Source of the DNA: Lates calcarifer
Lineage: Eukaryota; Chordata; Actinopteri; Centropomidae
DNA length: 64,000 nt
Assembly: GCF_001640805.2 (NCBI RefSeq)
Contig: NC_066847.1
Location: 21,753,504 to 21,817,503 of the forward strand
Direction of reading: 5' to 3'
Below are positions 49,622 to 61,800 of this stretch, one piece after another; within the stretch, counting starts at the first letter, position 1, and every line of letters starts with the position of its first letter. The notes under the pieces were generated by a model. It was not told the origin of the DNA. It made no database searches and worked only from the letters and a program-made list of their open reading frames with translations. The position numbers and the translations under genes are program-made.

Positions 49622-49960
49622 CTTGACAGAGTTACGGATGTGATTTCCAGGTTATGAGGGCGAAGAGAGCTTGAAGACGGTCGGTCGCTGAAGAAGTATT
49701 TAGCCTACGTAAAGGAGAGAAACACATCAGATAAAATAAAACTCAAAATGATAGCCTGGACCAAACAGCATGTCCTTCTCCACTCTAACATGCACACACA
49801 TGCACCGTCTGCACGCAGCCCCGCTCTGAACAGCATCAATTCCTCCACCGTTGAGTGGAGGAGGGAGGAGGCGGCGCGTGAGCGGCGGAAGCCATCTTCT
49901 CCAATTAAAATGCAGAACGGCGCTCGGCGTCACCTTTTATAGGGGCGGGGCTTGTATCAT
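49622..49960 (-). promoter_or_regulatory. osbpl3: osbpl3 TATA promoter and non-coding first exon
   Basis: On the minus strand a GC box (CCCCGCCCC, 49942-49950) is followed by TATAAAAGG (49941-49933). A transcribed stretch with CpG-rich leader then runs to the strong donor TGTCAAG|GTGAGTGCG (exon end 49622). Transcription should start near 49905. The exon has short upstream ATGs (one near 49860). An internal TTACGTAG acceptor-like site near 49710 might split it. The first intron then jumps about 13 kb to 36498. Confidence 0.7.
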
Positions 49961-50142
49961 TGACAGCATCTTTTCCGTGACGTTTTGGAGAGGATCCCCA
50001 CCCCCCCAAAGCAAGGACAAACACAGTTAAACTCACCACTCATTAGTCATTTAATTACAGGGAGTTTTAATTATCTTGCCATTTCAAATTTGTTTTAATC
50101 TTAAATTCCCCAATTCATTTGTACATAAGGATTGGAATTATC

Positions 50143-50157
50143 ATCACACACACACAC

Positions 50158-50201
<44 letters not shown>

Positions 50202-50203
50202 AC

Positions 50204-50261
<58 letters not shown>
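50143..50261. repeat. Compound (CA)n-(TA)n-(GA)n microsatellite
   Basis: About 60 bp of CA with one CG interruption is followed by 15 TA units and 14 GA units, 180 bp upstream of the osbpl3 TATA box. Frames through it are artefacts. Confidence 0.97.
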
Positions 50262-50265
<4 letters not shown>

Positions 50266-50269
50266 AAGG

Positions 50270-51300
50270 TAACAGTTATCAGAAACAAACAAGAAATGAA
50301 CTCAGAAAGAAAAATGACAGAATGACTAATGTGATGATATACCGCCACCTGCTGGGTAAATTGCGGAATACAGATTTTCAGAAATGTAGTCGAAAGAAGT
50401 GCATCTTCTACAAAAATAATTCTTCTATTAAAAAAAAGATGACCATTAGACTTAATAAAGGACAAACACAGCATTAATAATATGATCTTGAAAGTGACAG
50501 ATTTTCTTCTGAAACAAAAATAACATCAAAATCACTATTATCTTGATTACCCTTAAGAAGCTGCCCTCTTGGAAAAAAAAACAAAAACTCACAACTTGTG
50601 ATTATCTGCTATATTCAGCAAGAAATCTGCACTGGTCCATTTGCTGTGTTATTGTTTTTTTTCTGAAAGTCTAAATGAGAGGCTGTTACATCACTCAAGG
50701 TTGCAGGCTTCCTGCTCAAGGACTGTCACAAAAACCCTTTCACAGTGAATCAGCCTGACTGCAAAAGATTATGTGTGAAAAGGCATTTTTTCCTTTCATG
50801 CTGGTGAGCTAGATATGGTCACTGCAGCACCTACAAAACAGAGAGCTGGATTCCGTAACACAAGCAGCACAAAGCTCAGTGGTGAACTCTGTGACACATA
50901 TTGGGGGGGATTCAGCTGCATACAAATGTTCCTTTCTGAAAAATTATAAAGGTTACAGTAAAGACCAGAGTATTCATCTGTGCAACATTATGAATTTACT
51001 GATGCAGAATATTTCTTCTGTGTGAACTGTGAAGGCTCTGAAGGTTGTGTCTTTTATTTTACCCTCAAGATCAGCTGTGGCTTATGGGAGTCTTATATAA
51101 GACCATTATTGTATAATATAACATAAGCTCTAATGAATATTGCAAATGAAATGTGGGGAATCAAAGAGCAAATTAACAATGTTTGCAAATTGGCTCGACT
51201 GTTTACTATACTTACAAAATACTCAGTGAATACTGAGTTAAATAATCAGCCTGGAAAGTTGATTTGAAGAAATAATGAGTCACAGACTCAAGATCCAACT
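50270..51300. other. Intergenic, osbpl3 to spmip4
   Basis: No exon or recognised element. In mammals the cytochrome c gene CYCS lies between these two genes; I searched by eye for its CxxCH haem motif context and the conserved GLFGRKTGQ region and found neither. Confidence 0.5.
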
Positions 51301-51945
51301 ATTTTATTCTGAGCATATAAGAAATCTTACAGCTTTTACAGTCAGGCATTATTTTTGTGCCAACTAGTTTTTGGAGGCAAATTATAGCCATTATAATTCT
51401 GCTTTTACAGCCCACTGAATATCTTACAGACTGTAGAGGTCTTTTAAAATTGATTAAAAAAAATCTAAATTTATTGCATTCAGATATTTGAGTCACCTAT
51501 CTGAATGCATGTATTTTGAGATTTGTTTTGAGATAATAAACTAAAGTGCCCAGCATTCAAAAACTGTATTCAAGATGAACTAATTATAATCTAAAAAAAA
51601 CTGTGCCTAAATCTAAAATGAAAAATTCTAAATTAAACATTCAGGCTGCCAAGGATACTTTCATCTTGTATTTTAGCCAGATTAGCTACTTAGATCCTGT
51701 GACTGAAAGAACATAATCTGACAGGACAGACTTGATTGTTAATTCTTGATAGCCCAGGGGTAAAGTATGAATTTGACCAATCCAACTGGAGCAACCTAAT
51801 GTTTTGACTTGATTTTTAAAAAAATAAGAAATTGATAGAATTTCAGCAACTTGATATAGTTTTTTTTCAGATTATTTAATATTTTTAAAGTAAAATATTT
51901 CAGTGATGATGAAAATCACTGGCATTTGAATTTATATGCATGAGG
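51300..51945 (-). other. spmip4: spmip4 3' UTR (probable)
   Basis: AT-rich sequence after the stop codon at 51946-51948. The first minus-strand AATAAA I see is at 51303-51308, which suggests a 3' UTR of about 640 nt. Confidence 0.45.
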
Positions 51946-54308
51946 TTATCCATGGAGGTAGTAGCAGTTGATCCCAAAGAAGTCATGTTTTTTCCCTGTG
52001 ACTGCGTTGTCCCTCAGGTCCACAGTAGCATGCGCGATGGATCTGTTGAAGTTGCAATGGACTTCAGACTTACTGAATGCATTTTGAAAGTCTAGGAGGC
52101 TGAGTGCTGCATTTTCTCTGCCCATAATCCCAACTCTGTCAACTGGGTGAATACCAGGCAGGATGGGAGGCCTCGGCAGGATGCAGGGGTTAGAGATATT
52201 GTGCGATAGCCCAGTATGTGAGTTAATATCTGCCTGGTCTTTGGATACAGCTGAATGACTGTGGCTGAATGAATTTCTTCCAACTTTAAAATATTGCTTT
52301 TTGCAGCTTGGTTCATCACAGAGCTCAGTCAGGCTTTTCTCTCTGTCGATCTCTCCCTGGGAAAGTGGGTGGTTGTACAGGTCCGGGGATCGCTCTGTGT
52401 CTGTGATCCAGGCAGTGTTAGCCTCTTGGCTGCTCTGTGACACAGGTGCTTGCATGAGACTTTCATCAAAATGGACTTTGCAGTTTTCTCTCTCCCTGTC
52501 CTCAAACACAGAGTTTTTGCACTCAGTTTGCTGCCTATGTGCCTCCTGGGACAGCTCAGCGCTCTGCACTTCTGTGAAGCCGGTGCTGTTCTCTGATTTA
52601 CCATGGTCCTTTGGATTTAAATCTGGTGCCTCGTTATGCTTAACTGTGATCTCTTGTGGCCTATGTTGGTTTGTAGTAGCTGTAGCAGTGCCTTGCTTTG
52701 GAGCTGAAGATGGATTTAGGAGCTCAGCAGCAGTGGGACTGCAGGTCCTCCTCCCCACACAGCTCCCACATTTTCTTACACATCCTTGTTTTTGTTTAGA
52801 GGGAACAAACACAGGATAAGACCTTTCTCTCTGTAGGGAAAAGAACTCATTAGGATTAGTGTTGCACACTGGAAATGTTACTGTAAAAAGGTTCACTTTT
52901 CACAAGTATTTTACCAGTGGTGCAGTTTGTGAATTCATCCCAGTGGGGTCACTCATTTTTTCTTTGAAGTCATCGATCTTCAAAGGATTTGCTGGCCCAG
53001 ATCCTTAAAAAATATCAAATATTAATACTAGATTATTGATTATTGGCTTCAAAATCATATAAATCCAATTAGTGGACTATTTATGACTTCGCAAAGTGGT
53101 TCTACACACTAGCCTTTGTTTTCTAATACCAAGCTGTAGTCTGTGTCTTCATTACCTGTGTAGTGCATTTGATAAGAGGTGACCCAGTGTGTCCTCTCCA
53201 GATTTTTCAGCATGTTGCATGCCCGCTCAGATAACGAAAGGTCCCAGTCACGAAGTTTAGGGTTAGGCAGCACTGTCTTTGGAGGAGTTGGGTAGAACAC
53301 TTGGTTCTCTCCCTTCAATGGCTTTGCATTCTGGAGTTGAATGTTGTAAGACATTTCATGTACTGCTGAACTTCAATGACAATGTGGATCCAAATGTTTG
53401 ATTACTCACATCCAAGAAGATGTGGTCTCCTGACCATGTAACAGCCTTCTTTCTGGTTTTTATTGGTGTCTCCAAGATTTCATGTCTGTATGGACCACCT
53501 TTGCATGGAAATAAAGACATCTTATAAACCCATCTGGAAATATCTATTCTATTGCCCCCTTTTATCACAACATATTGCCCTCATACCAATAGTTTTGCTC
53601 AGCAGAGTGATGTCCGGTGCACTGTTTGGGATGAGAGGGCTGAGGTAAGATTTGGAAGCAGCTCTGACTCCTGTCTCAGGGTCATCTGGAGAGCGGAAGG
53701 ACGGGAACATTGTAAACCGGGAGATATGGGATGAATACGGATGTTCCTTTGGAGCTGCACTCTTTATCATCTTCTCCCTGAAAATGACACATAAGTGAAG
53801 TGTATCACATGTTTGAGGCAGACAAAATAAAACTTAAATGCATGTGGAGAGTCAATGCATTATGTGTTCATGCAAGTACTCACGCTATGTTTACATCAGT
53901 TGGTTTTGGTACACTGAGAAAAGAAAGAAAATGCTCATCATATTTAGTCACCACTGAGAAATGAATTTTAGGAGTGTTAGGATTTCAGTAAATATGTTCA
54001 TAGTTTAAAATTATTATATTTATAATAAATCAATGGTCACTCACAGCTGGTCATTGAGACGAACTTTACTCTTCTTCCTGCCAGTGTTGTTATAATACTG
54101 TTGACTGGTGATACACCTGTTAAGGTTAAATAACATTGTATTATTAGGCTCCATTTGCTGTACTACATTTTTAGTTCGGCAACTATTTTTGACTTTTCTA
54201 AGAATGTTTCTAAACTTACTCAGGTACGATGGCACCTTCATAACCACAGTGATAATGGCCAATTAAATCAGGTGGGACGCCGTGGTCTAGTGAAGACCTG
54301 GGCTCCAT
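51946..54308 (-). CDS. spmip4: Sperm microtubule inner protein 4 / C7orf31-like (8 coding exons, 539 aa)
   Basis: C7orf31 (SPMIP4) is a vertebrate protein of sperm flagellar doublet microtubules. Coding exons in transcript order are 54308-54220, 54116-54045, 53913-53884, 53777-53587, 53498-53410, 53330-53156, 53003-52915 and 52830-51946. They join to 1620 nt in frame. Conserved blocks are EHPYSSHISRFTMFPSFRSP, the PYRHEILETP region, VFYPTPPKTVLPNP, NLERTHWVTSYQMHYTG and the C-terminal LLDFQNAFSKSEV and HDFFGINCYY blocks, in the same order as in the human protein (590 aa). The start ATG is chosen because an in-frame stop lies upstream in the preceding exon; the fish N terminus is then shorter than the human one. 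The last exon encodes 295 residues, mostly low in hydrophobic residues and probably disordered, between the conserved core and the conserved tail. The minus-strand partner osbpl3 lies downstream. Confidence 0.9.
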
Positions 54309-54759
54309 CTGGCTGCTGAAGCTCAGACTCTTGACTCTTAATAAAGGTGGGCAACGGGAGGATGAAATGCTGAGGAGGGAATAGTACATGAGGATGAATA
54401 TATAGCAAATTAAGCCAAATCTGTGCTGAAACTGTGGAATCTGCAGTTAATCAGTACTGTTGTTTCATCTTATTGTTTTATCATGAGAATTAATTCACAA
54501 TAATTTATCATGAATGTTATGAGCATTGGTCTGATGATTAAAAATTATGGCACAGCCAATGCAACAAACCAGCTCAACAAACCTTGTTCATGGAATAAAT
54601 AGTGTGAGAATATAACATTATAGGTAGGATATACAGTATACAGCAATTTATAGAGCAGATAACTCTAAACATCCTGTTTATTTCCATTCATGAAGTAATC
54701 AGACAGCAACTATTCAGAAGCAATCACAAAATTCAATGCCATATTCACTTACCTGGGCA

Positions 54760-55046
54760 GTGGTATAGAAGAAACCAATAGAATGGACTTTCTTTTACCA
54801 CCTTTTGTGAATGGCAAGAAACTAATCCAGAGAGATTTCTTTTATCCTCCTGATGCAGTTACCAGCAGAAGTCATCTTGATCCAGATGGATAAGAGTGGA
54901 AACACTGAGGGTTGAGAGAACAGGACTCCTTCGTCTTTGCTTGTGGCCAGAGAGGTGGGTTTGAATTCCTGGGACAGCCAGAGTGACAGTGTCACAATAA
55001 ACAATAGGGACAGAGTGAGTGACACCCAATCCAGCTCACAACACAT
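54760..55046 (-). other. spmip4: spmip4 leader exon with an upstream ORF
   Basis: A minus-strand donor (CTGCCCAG|GTAAGTG, near 54753) joins to the acceptor of the start-codon exon (54369). The frame into that exon is blocked upstream by TAA, so this is leader sequence. It contains a 74-codon ATG frame (55046-54822, MCCELDWVSLTLSLL...) with a hydrophobic N terminus that stops before the splice. It could be an uORF or a chance frame. The transcription start is not identified. Confidence 0.4.
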
Positions 55047-55194
55047 GGTGAGTAAGCAGAGGTGTGGCTTAAAAATCCTTTAGACCAAACTAAACACCAA
55101 AACAATATCACACAACCATTTAGGTTACTAAGCACTTGTGACCTTTGAGAATAATTTACTTCTTATTGTGTAAGCTTACCAACTAGAGATCCAG

Positions 55195-55623
55195 ATGTGC
55201 TGCTTTTGCCTTATGTCAGTATTTTCATATCCAGTGGGCAATCACTGCTCAGCATGCTCGTCATCCAGTCATCAAGATGGATCTGATAATATTACATGTT
55301 CACAGTTTGGTGAACTCATACAACTAAGCCTGGGGTGGAATGAAAATCAAGCTGGCTCTGACCAGCGCGATGCTGACACCAGATACAAGCTGTGTGCAGG
55401 TGGTGTTTGGTTACAGGGGTCATGTTTCATTGTCTCCATTCCTATACAACATAGAAACAGTTATATATCCAGCCCATGTACCTCAGACAATACCACAAAA
55501 CTTGTTCAAAGAAAGTTTCAAGGACAATGTAGAGGATCATTTCCACCTTGCGAATCATCTTGTTCTCGAGTTGATTTAGAAATTGCACACTCATTTTGTA
55601 GAACATTTTCTTCTAGGGTTTAG
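55195..55623 (+). other. Unassigned open region (two overlapping frames)
   Basis: Two plus-strand frames overlap: one of 142 codons (55195-55623) and one of 79 codons (55340-55579). The shorter has a balanced charged and hydrophobic composition near its end (NLFKESFKDNVEDHFHLANH) that looks more protein-like. I recognise neither, see no good acceptor in front and no poly(A) signal directly behind. A decayed retrocopy or chance are both possible. Confidence 0.2.
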
Positions 55624-55849
55624 TGGAGGGCTCGACGTTTGCTTGTCCATGGTGCTGTTACTCCGCTGTAACTTCCTTCCTTGTTTTTGGTGGATGGGGA
55701 GAACTCGTAGCTCTGATGAAAGTTAAAATGACTAAAAGTGACCATAATGAAAAACAACTTCCTATTTTGGAGGGGGGGAAAAAAAAGCTGTGTGTCAAGA
55801 GAGATCCCCAAACTTTTCATATCAAAGGACTCTGATTTGTATTAATTCT

Positions 55850-57600
55850 CAAACTTCATTTGATGAGGCTTAAAAATTAAACGACCTCATTGCATCAGCT
55901 CATAGTGAATGAAATAACAGTGAAAGAAAAGAATCCCTTGCTTTGTCCACAGACCCCAGGAAGCCTAATGGCCCCCAGTTCACATTATGGGATTGCATTT
56001 ATATGCATTGTTTAAAATAAGAGTAACATTGCTAACATTAAAACCCCTGATATAGCATTAAATATTCATGACCAAGTAAAGTGCAATTAAGATAATAATA
56101 CAAAAAACATTTTTATTCAGCTAATCTGCATCATCACTGCATTGTGGGTGTGATTTTATCAGATTTGATTGACCAAACAACCAAACAACCATCATCAGAT
56201 TCTGATTCAAATGTTGCTAATCCCATTGGTGCACAGAAGTACACCCACTTAAAACCAGCTAGATGAGTAAAATCTCTCATGTGAAATAACAAACACTTAT
56301 GACTCAAACAGAAAATATGTGATCATCCCATTTATCCAAAGTGAGAGGGGTATTTGACATAGGACAGCACACCTGACCTGCTCCCTATTCCTTAAAACAT
56401 CAGGAACTTAAAAACTGCATCTGTCAAAATGCCAGTTTTCAATCAGCACACAGCCAAGGCTTCTAATCAATGCAGCTGCAAACCTTGCCTTGTTTGTTGA
56501 CCCTCGCAAGACCCATATTCTGCATCCTGCTTTTTAATTGGGAATCCCAAGAGACCTTGTCCAAAGTCTCAGCAAAACACCCAAGTCCTATCAAACAGCC
56601 TAAGCTAAGTCCAGTAACCAATTACCCTGCTCTGCCCCAGGGGAACTGCTGGTCTCCGGATTACATTTCCTGCTGCTGCATTATAAATGTACCACAGCCT
56701 TCAGTGATTTCCCTAATATAAAGTTATTGTGCAGATTCAGGTTGATGCTTGCAGGGGTTCACGCATGCTGATGGGAATTCAACTTACTCTGTTACCTCAT
56801 CAATAACCTCAGAAATACAGTGAGACGTTAATTCAACTGTATGTAGTGGGAAAATATGTGACATTGGTTATTTTCTCCATTAATGTTGCCATTTGCCAGT
56901 TGAACCCCCCCCCCCCCCTCCAGGTCGTGAAACCTATCAGAAGCCCAATAATTAGCTTTGGGCAGCAGCGACCCTGAATCCAGCCAGTACTCCCAGAGTG
57001 GCCCCAGAAGAGAGCTGGCCCCAGCTCCAGGTTTGCTGTGCATTGATTTGTTTTTGGTTATTAGATGTGTATATTCACTGTGCAAGGACAATGTAAACTA
57101 AAATAATTACAATGTAAGCTGAAACTTAAAACTAGAAACTAAAATTAGATTTGTCATATAGACTTAGCAGCAAGCCCTCTTGGTTGTTTCTCAGTGCCTT
57201 CCAAAACATCCCATGTGACCACAAAGACTATTTATATGAGCATTTTCTGATTTGCCTCTGACTTGGTTAAGTTTGGATGACTAAAACCACTTGGCCAAGA
57301 TTAGAGAAAGATTGTGGTTGTGGCTAAAAGACACAAGCATCCACTGTTGCAGTCCACTGTGATGTCAAAATCAAACTCTTCCCACCCCCAAACCACCATC
57401 CACTACCATCCTGATGCAGTTGCCCAGCTGACAACATCCATCCCTGCCTTGCTGGTGGAGTACCAGCTCCCTGACAGAGTTTATGGAGACATTGGTGCTG
57501 TTTCTTTCATGTGAGCTGAGAATGAAAGAATAAAAGATGAACCTCTGAACCTGCACCTCAAAGCACGCAGCTCTGGAGAATATTTCATTAACTTCCATGT
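55850..57600. other. Intergenic, spmip4 to pde11a-like (left part)
   Basis: No exon. Notable only for a C15 run at about 56907-56921 and an A19 run at 57604-57622. In human, NPVF lies beyond C7orf31; I saw no RF-amide (LPLRFGR-like) motif here. Confidence 0.45.
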
Positions 57601-57665
57601 TTCAAAAAAAAAAAAAAAAAAACACATTTCACAACTGCAGAGGTACAGCCAAGTGAGTGGGTGTT

Positions 57666-57715
57666 TGTACGTGTGTATGTGTATGTGTATGTGTATGTGT
57701 GTGTGTGTATGAATG
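57666..57715. repeat. (GT)n/(GTAT)n microsatellite
   Basis: GTGTATGTGTATGTGTATGT and following GTGTGTGTGT. Intergenic. Confidence 0.9.
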
Positions 57716-58051
57716 TGCAGGGAGGTGTATGTGAGGATGAAGGTGGGAGTGAGAAAGAAACAGTATTGTAATTTTATGATCACAAGGCCACTTGACTCCA
57801 AGATAACACACAGCTGTGTTTGTCTCTATAATGGGAGATGCTTTCATGCAAATCACATCCATATAGCTGCTTTTGACATCTCAGGATGTGACAAGAGTGA
57901 TTTTTCAAGTTGTATGCAACTTAGGGGCGAATATAACACATTTTTCTTTTCGTTCTCTCTCTATCCATTCAGTCATATTCTGTGCCCTTGAGTTGCTCAG
58001 AATTATTCAAGAGGCAAGACTGTGAGAGCTGCTTTCATAGCTTTACAGCCA

Positions 58052-58052
58052 C

Positions 58053-58118
<66 letters not shown>

Positions 58119-58119
58119 G
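58052..58119. repeat. (CTAT)n microsatellite, about 16 copies
   Basis: Uninterrupted CTAT units about 700 bp upstream of the pde11a-like start; likely polymorphic. Confidence 0.97.
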
Positions 58120-58679
58120 TACAAAGGTACAGGTCTATGTGTATTATTCTTCAACTTAGCCCTTCTCCCCCATAGAAAATATATATTTATACATACTTAT
58201 ATTTATACTTTATCTTTAATCTTTGTTGACTTATGCTGTCCTTTTCAAACGGGTACATTACTCCTAGTGTACACTATACATTCAGGAAAATGTGCCTTGC
58301 CTGCACGTTTTAAATGTAAATGAAACATCAAATTCGTACTCTGTTTTGATTGGAGCCCTGCAAGAGTGTCCCTGGTGGTATAGAATAAAGAGAGCGAGTG
58401 AACAGCCTGCCCTGCAGTTCTTTCTTTTCAGATTTTTTTTCCCCAGTTTCTAGGGAGAATATATAGGCACTGTGTTTTTCTACACCTCTGCATAGTATTC
58501 CAGAGAAATCCCCCAGAGACACAGCTCAATCTCGCTTGACTGACAGCTGTAGCTCGTCTCTCAGGCGTCTCCAGTCCGGTCTCAAACAAACTGAATCTAC
58601 TTGACCACTTCTGCTCCCAGGATTTCAGGGAAGAACGCACGGTGACCTGGTTCATATGGGGTGAATGAATGAATGTTTT

Positions 58680-58820
58680 GAGGACATCACTTCTCTGAGA
58701 GGCTCGGCTGCTGCCGCCTCTTCTCCCCCCACCCCCACCCCCTCCTCCTGTCATCTACTCGTCCAACTCTTGTTCTGTTACACTTGAGTGTCTCATCTGG
58801 TCCTCACAGCAGCCCTCACC
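58680..58820 (+). promoter_or_regulatory. pde11a: C-rich leader directly upstream of the pde11a-like start codon
   Basis: The leader contains CCCCCCACCCCCACCCCCTC at about 58725, a quadruplex-type tract on the minus strand, and ends with CTCACC before the ATG at 58821. A CACAG at 58804-58808 could be an acceptor, in which case the start-codon exon has an upstream leader exon; this is not resolved. No TATA box close by. Confidence 0.4.
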
Positions 58821-61800
58821 ATGACAACATTTGACTTCTCGGATATAGAGGCGTTCTTGGACTGCCACCCGGATCTCTTCGAGGAGTATCTCGTTCGGAA
58901 GGCGAAATGCGATCAGGTTAGCAGGTGGTTGAAGGAGCATCAGCCGTCCAAAGTGTCCGCGGCCGAGGAGAAGCGCGGCGCCGCCAGGGACTCGCTCTGG
59001 CCGAGCAACCCGGACGGGCTCCGGCGCAGGTCGTCCCACATGGAACTGAGACGCAACTTCGCCCGATCCAAAGCCACAACCGCGCACCGGACCTACGACG
59101 AGCATGTGAGCCTGAGCGAACACGAGTCCCAGTCCAGCATGAGGCGCCGCGCGCTCCTGCGCAAAGCCAGCTCCCTGCCTCCGACCACCGCGCACATCCT
59201 GAGCGCCCTGCTGGAGTCCAGGGTCAACGTGCCTCAGTATGCGTCCAGCGCCATCGACTACAAATACAGGCTCAGGGAGACCAACGAGAGGGAGTTCTTC
59301 TTGGAGTTAGTGAAGGACATCTCCAACGACTTGGACCTGACAAACCTGAGCTACAAGATCCTGATCAATGTGTGTATCCTGGTGGACGCGGACAGGTGCT
59401 CGCTTTTTCTTGTCGAGGGACCCGCGCACAAGAGGACACTGGTGTCCAAATTCTTTGATGTGCACTCGGGTACCACAGTCAGACCATCCTCCAGCACACT
59501 CAACTCCAATGAGGTGCAGGTGCCGTGGGGAAAGGGTATCATCGGATATGTGGCAGAGCATGGGGAGACTGTGAACATCTCTAATGCATATGAGGTAAAT
59601 GTGAGCATACCCTACATCATTATGATATACATAATAATACTCGAACAAAAGTTAATTCAGTGCTATTAATAGTAACTTCAGTTATTGATTATTGACCCAT
59701 GTGGGGATCAGAACTAAGCTTTTCCAGCATTTGGAGAGAACGTGAACATAAACAGCTGGAGGCGCCTCCATGGTCTCATATCTTCAAATGTTCAAAAAGA
59801 ATAGGACACATCTTAATCAGAAGCTACCAGAGGACAGTGTTATGCTGGAGAGTGCTGGCAACACTGTCCCACCCCTCAGAGCTAAAACTTTTGCGCATGA
59901 CGGTTCGCTCAACTTTAAGAAATGGATAAAAGACTCTGGGTAATTACCACAATTATGTCAGAATACAAAAAAGCTCACTCTGTAATAAGTCAAAGAAAAA
60001 AAAAGGCAGGAAAGCAAGCGTTCTAATTGTCGCAGCTTCCCACAAGCTCGATCTCGTCTTATACGCTACCAGTTGCGCACCACATCATTATATCATGGCC
60101 CTGGGCTGCTTGGGAGGCTAAGGCAACACGATGATGCGGATCCCCCCTGAGGTCTATTACTGCAATAGTGCAGACATGTGTCAGGGATGGGTATTATAGT
60201 TTTCTGCTTATAGTAAAAACAAGAGGCCTCCTGCAGAGCTGCGAATTCAAATAACTAAGAAGCACCTGAAGCGTCAGAGCTGTTTTGTTGTACGCGCGCA
60301 AAACCTCAGGATTGCAGGAATGTGGCCGTACAGGGCTACAGGATCAAGTGTGCTGGCATCTACTGAGCTCAGCGAGATGTATATGTGTGTTCATGTGGAA
60401 TTATCAATGTGTAATATATGCGTAATGTGTATTTGTGTGTGTGTGTGTGTGTGTTTGTGTGTTACCATTATTCCAGGATCACCGCTTCAGTGATGAGATA
60501 GACAAGTTAACAGGCTACAAGACTCAGTCCATCCTCTGCATGGCCATCTGTAACAGTGATGGAGAAGTCATTGGTGTTGTACAAGCAATCAACAAAAGTC
60601 CCATAGGCACTCCCTTCACTGAGGATGATGAGAAGGTGAGGCTGAATTATGTTTTTCAGCTGAAGAAAAAAAAGAGAAGAAGATCAGATTCATGTTAACA
60701 GTGGTTTTTTCTCATTCACATGTATTTTATTGGCTATTCATCATCCTCAATATTATTGTAGTTTGACCATTGTGGGCATTTTAGAGATGGAGTTAAAATT
60801 GGATTCTTGTGGAGCATAGTATGTCCCCCCACAACCACCACCACCACACACTTATTGCACAGAGGCGCTTGAGCCATTCAGCTGAAAACACTGTTTGCAC
60901 TGTTGAATCTTTTTAATGGCTGTGGAGAGGGGCAAAGTGTTCCCTTGGAAGCAAAACACCAGAAAAAATGAAGAGAGGAGGTCAACCTCTTACTCAAGTG
61001 TGGAGCATTAAATATGTCTGGCTGTGCAATATATATGCACACTTAGGAAACACATTCTGAGTGGATACACTTTCAATTGCTCCCTGAGCAATTCGCTTGA
61101 AATGGGTTTACTAGAATTTGAATGTATTATAGCTTCATTTACAGTTCCACAGCTTATGAATACAATTTCATTCCCTTGGTTTGTTGATGAGCAAATAATA
61201 CATTGTGATGTTGAAGAGTGTTGGCTTCTCGTTTTGAGCGTGCAGCAAGGCAATAAAAGAGCTAAGGTGCTCATTTGACTCACTTCAGGTTAATAGATTT
61301 AAAAAAAATAATCAGGAAAGCCAAACACACAGAAATGCTGGCGCAGTAAATATTTGTAGTTTGTGGAAAAATCACTAGTTTACTTACCTCTGCAAGAGTC
61401 CTGCTGCACTGAGTGGAAACAGTTTGTCCACAAGGTGGCAGAGTAAAGTTGTGGAAATTCATTTATTCTAAATTCATACAGTATGTTCTCTGTCTTGAAA
61501 CCTCAAAGAAAGTAAGTTAGAGTGATTACAGCATATTTTAAACATTTTTTTCTATGTCAGTCTAAAACAAAATGCTAAATATGGCTAAAGAAAAGCAACG
61601 TCAGAAAGTGCTTTTGAGCAACAGAGATACTGAAAATAGAAAAACCCCATTTTGATCTGGCAGCTTATCTAGACATTTTAAGGCCTTTGATGTCTTTCTA
61701 AATACCTTCTTTCTCTAAATCAATACTTCATTAACAGGGAATCTATTGGAGAGACATTTGTGCAGAGGAGCAGTTGACTCCATCATGACTTCCCTCCCCC

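Noticed and set aside
50076..50474. Frames rich in His-Thr, Tyr-Ile and Arg-Glu
   Set aside because: Translations of the CA-TA-GA microsatellite.
52301..52819. 172-codon plus-strand frame
   Set aside because: Antisense shadow of the conserved spmip4 last exon; no similarity of its own.
55850..58680. Possible npvf gene (next to C7orf31 in mammals)
   Set aside because: No RF-amide motif with amidation and dibasic sites was found on either strand.
58788..58820. Extended N terminus of the pde11a-like protein
   Set aside because: The upstream codon at 58788 is GTG, not ATG; the ATG at 58821 aligns with the family start and has the better context.
58925..59458. 177-codon plus-strand frame and minus-strand frames over the same bases
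   Set aside because: Out-of-frame and antisense shadows of the GC-rich pde11a-like first exon.
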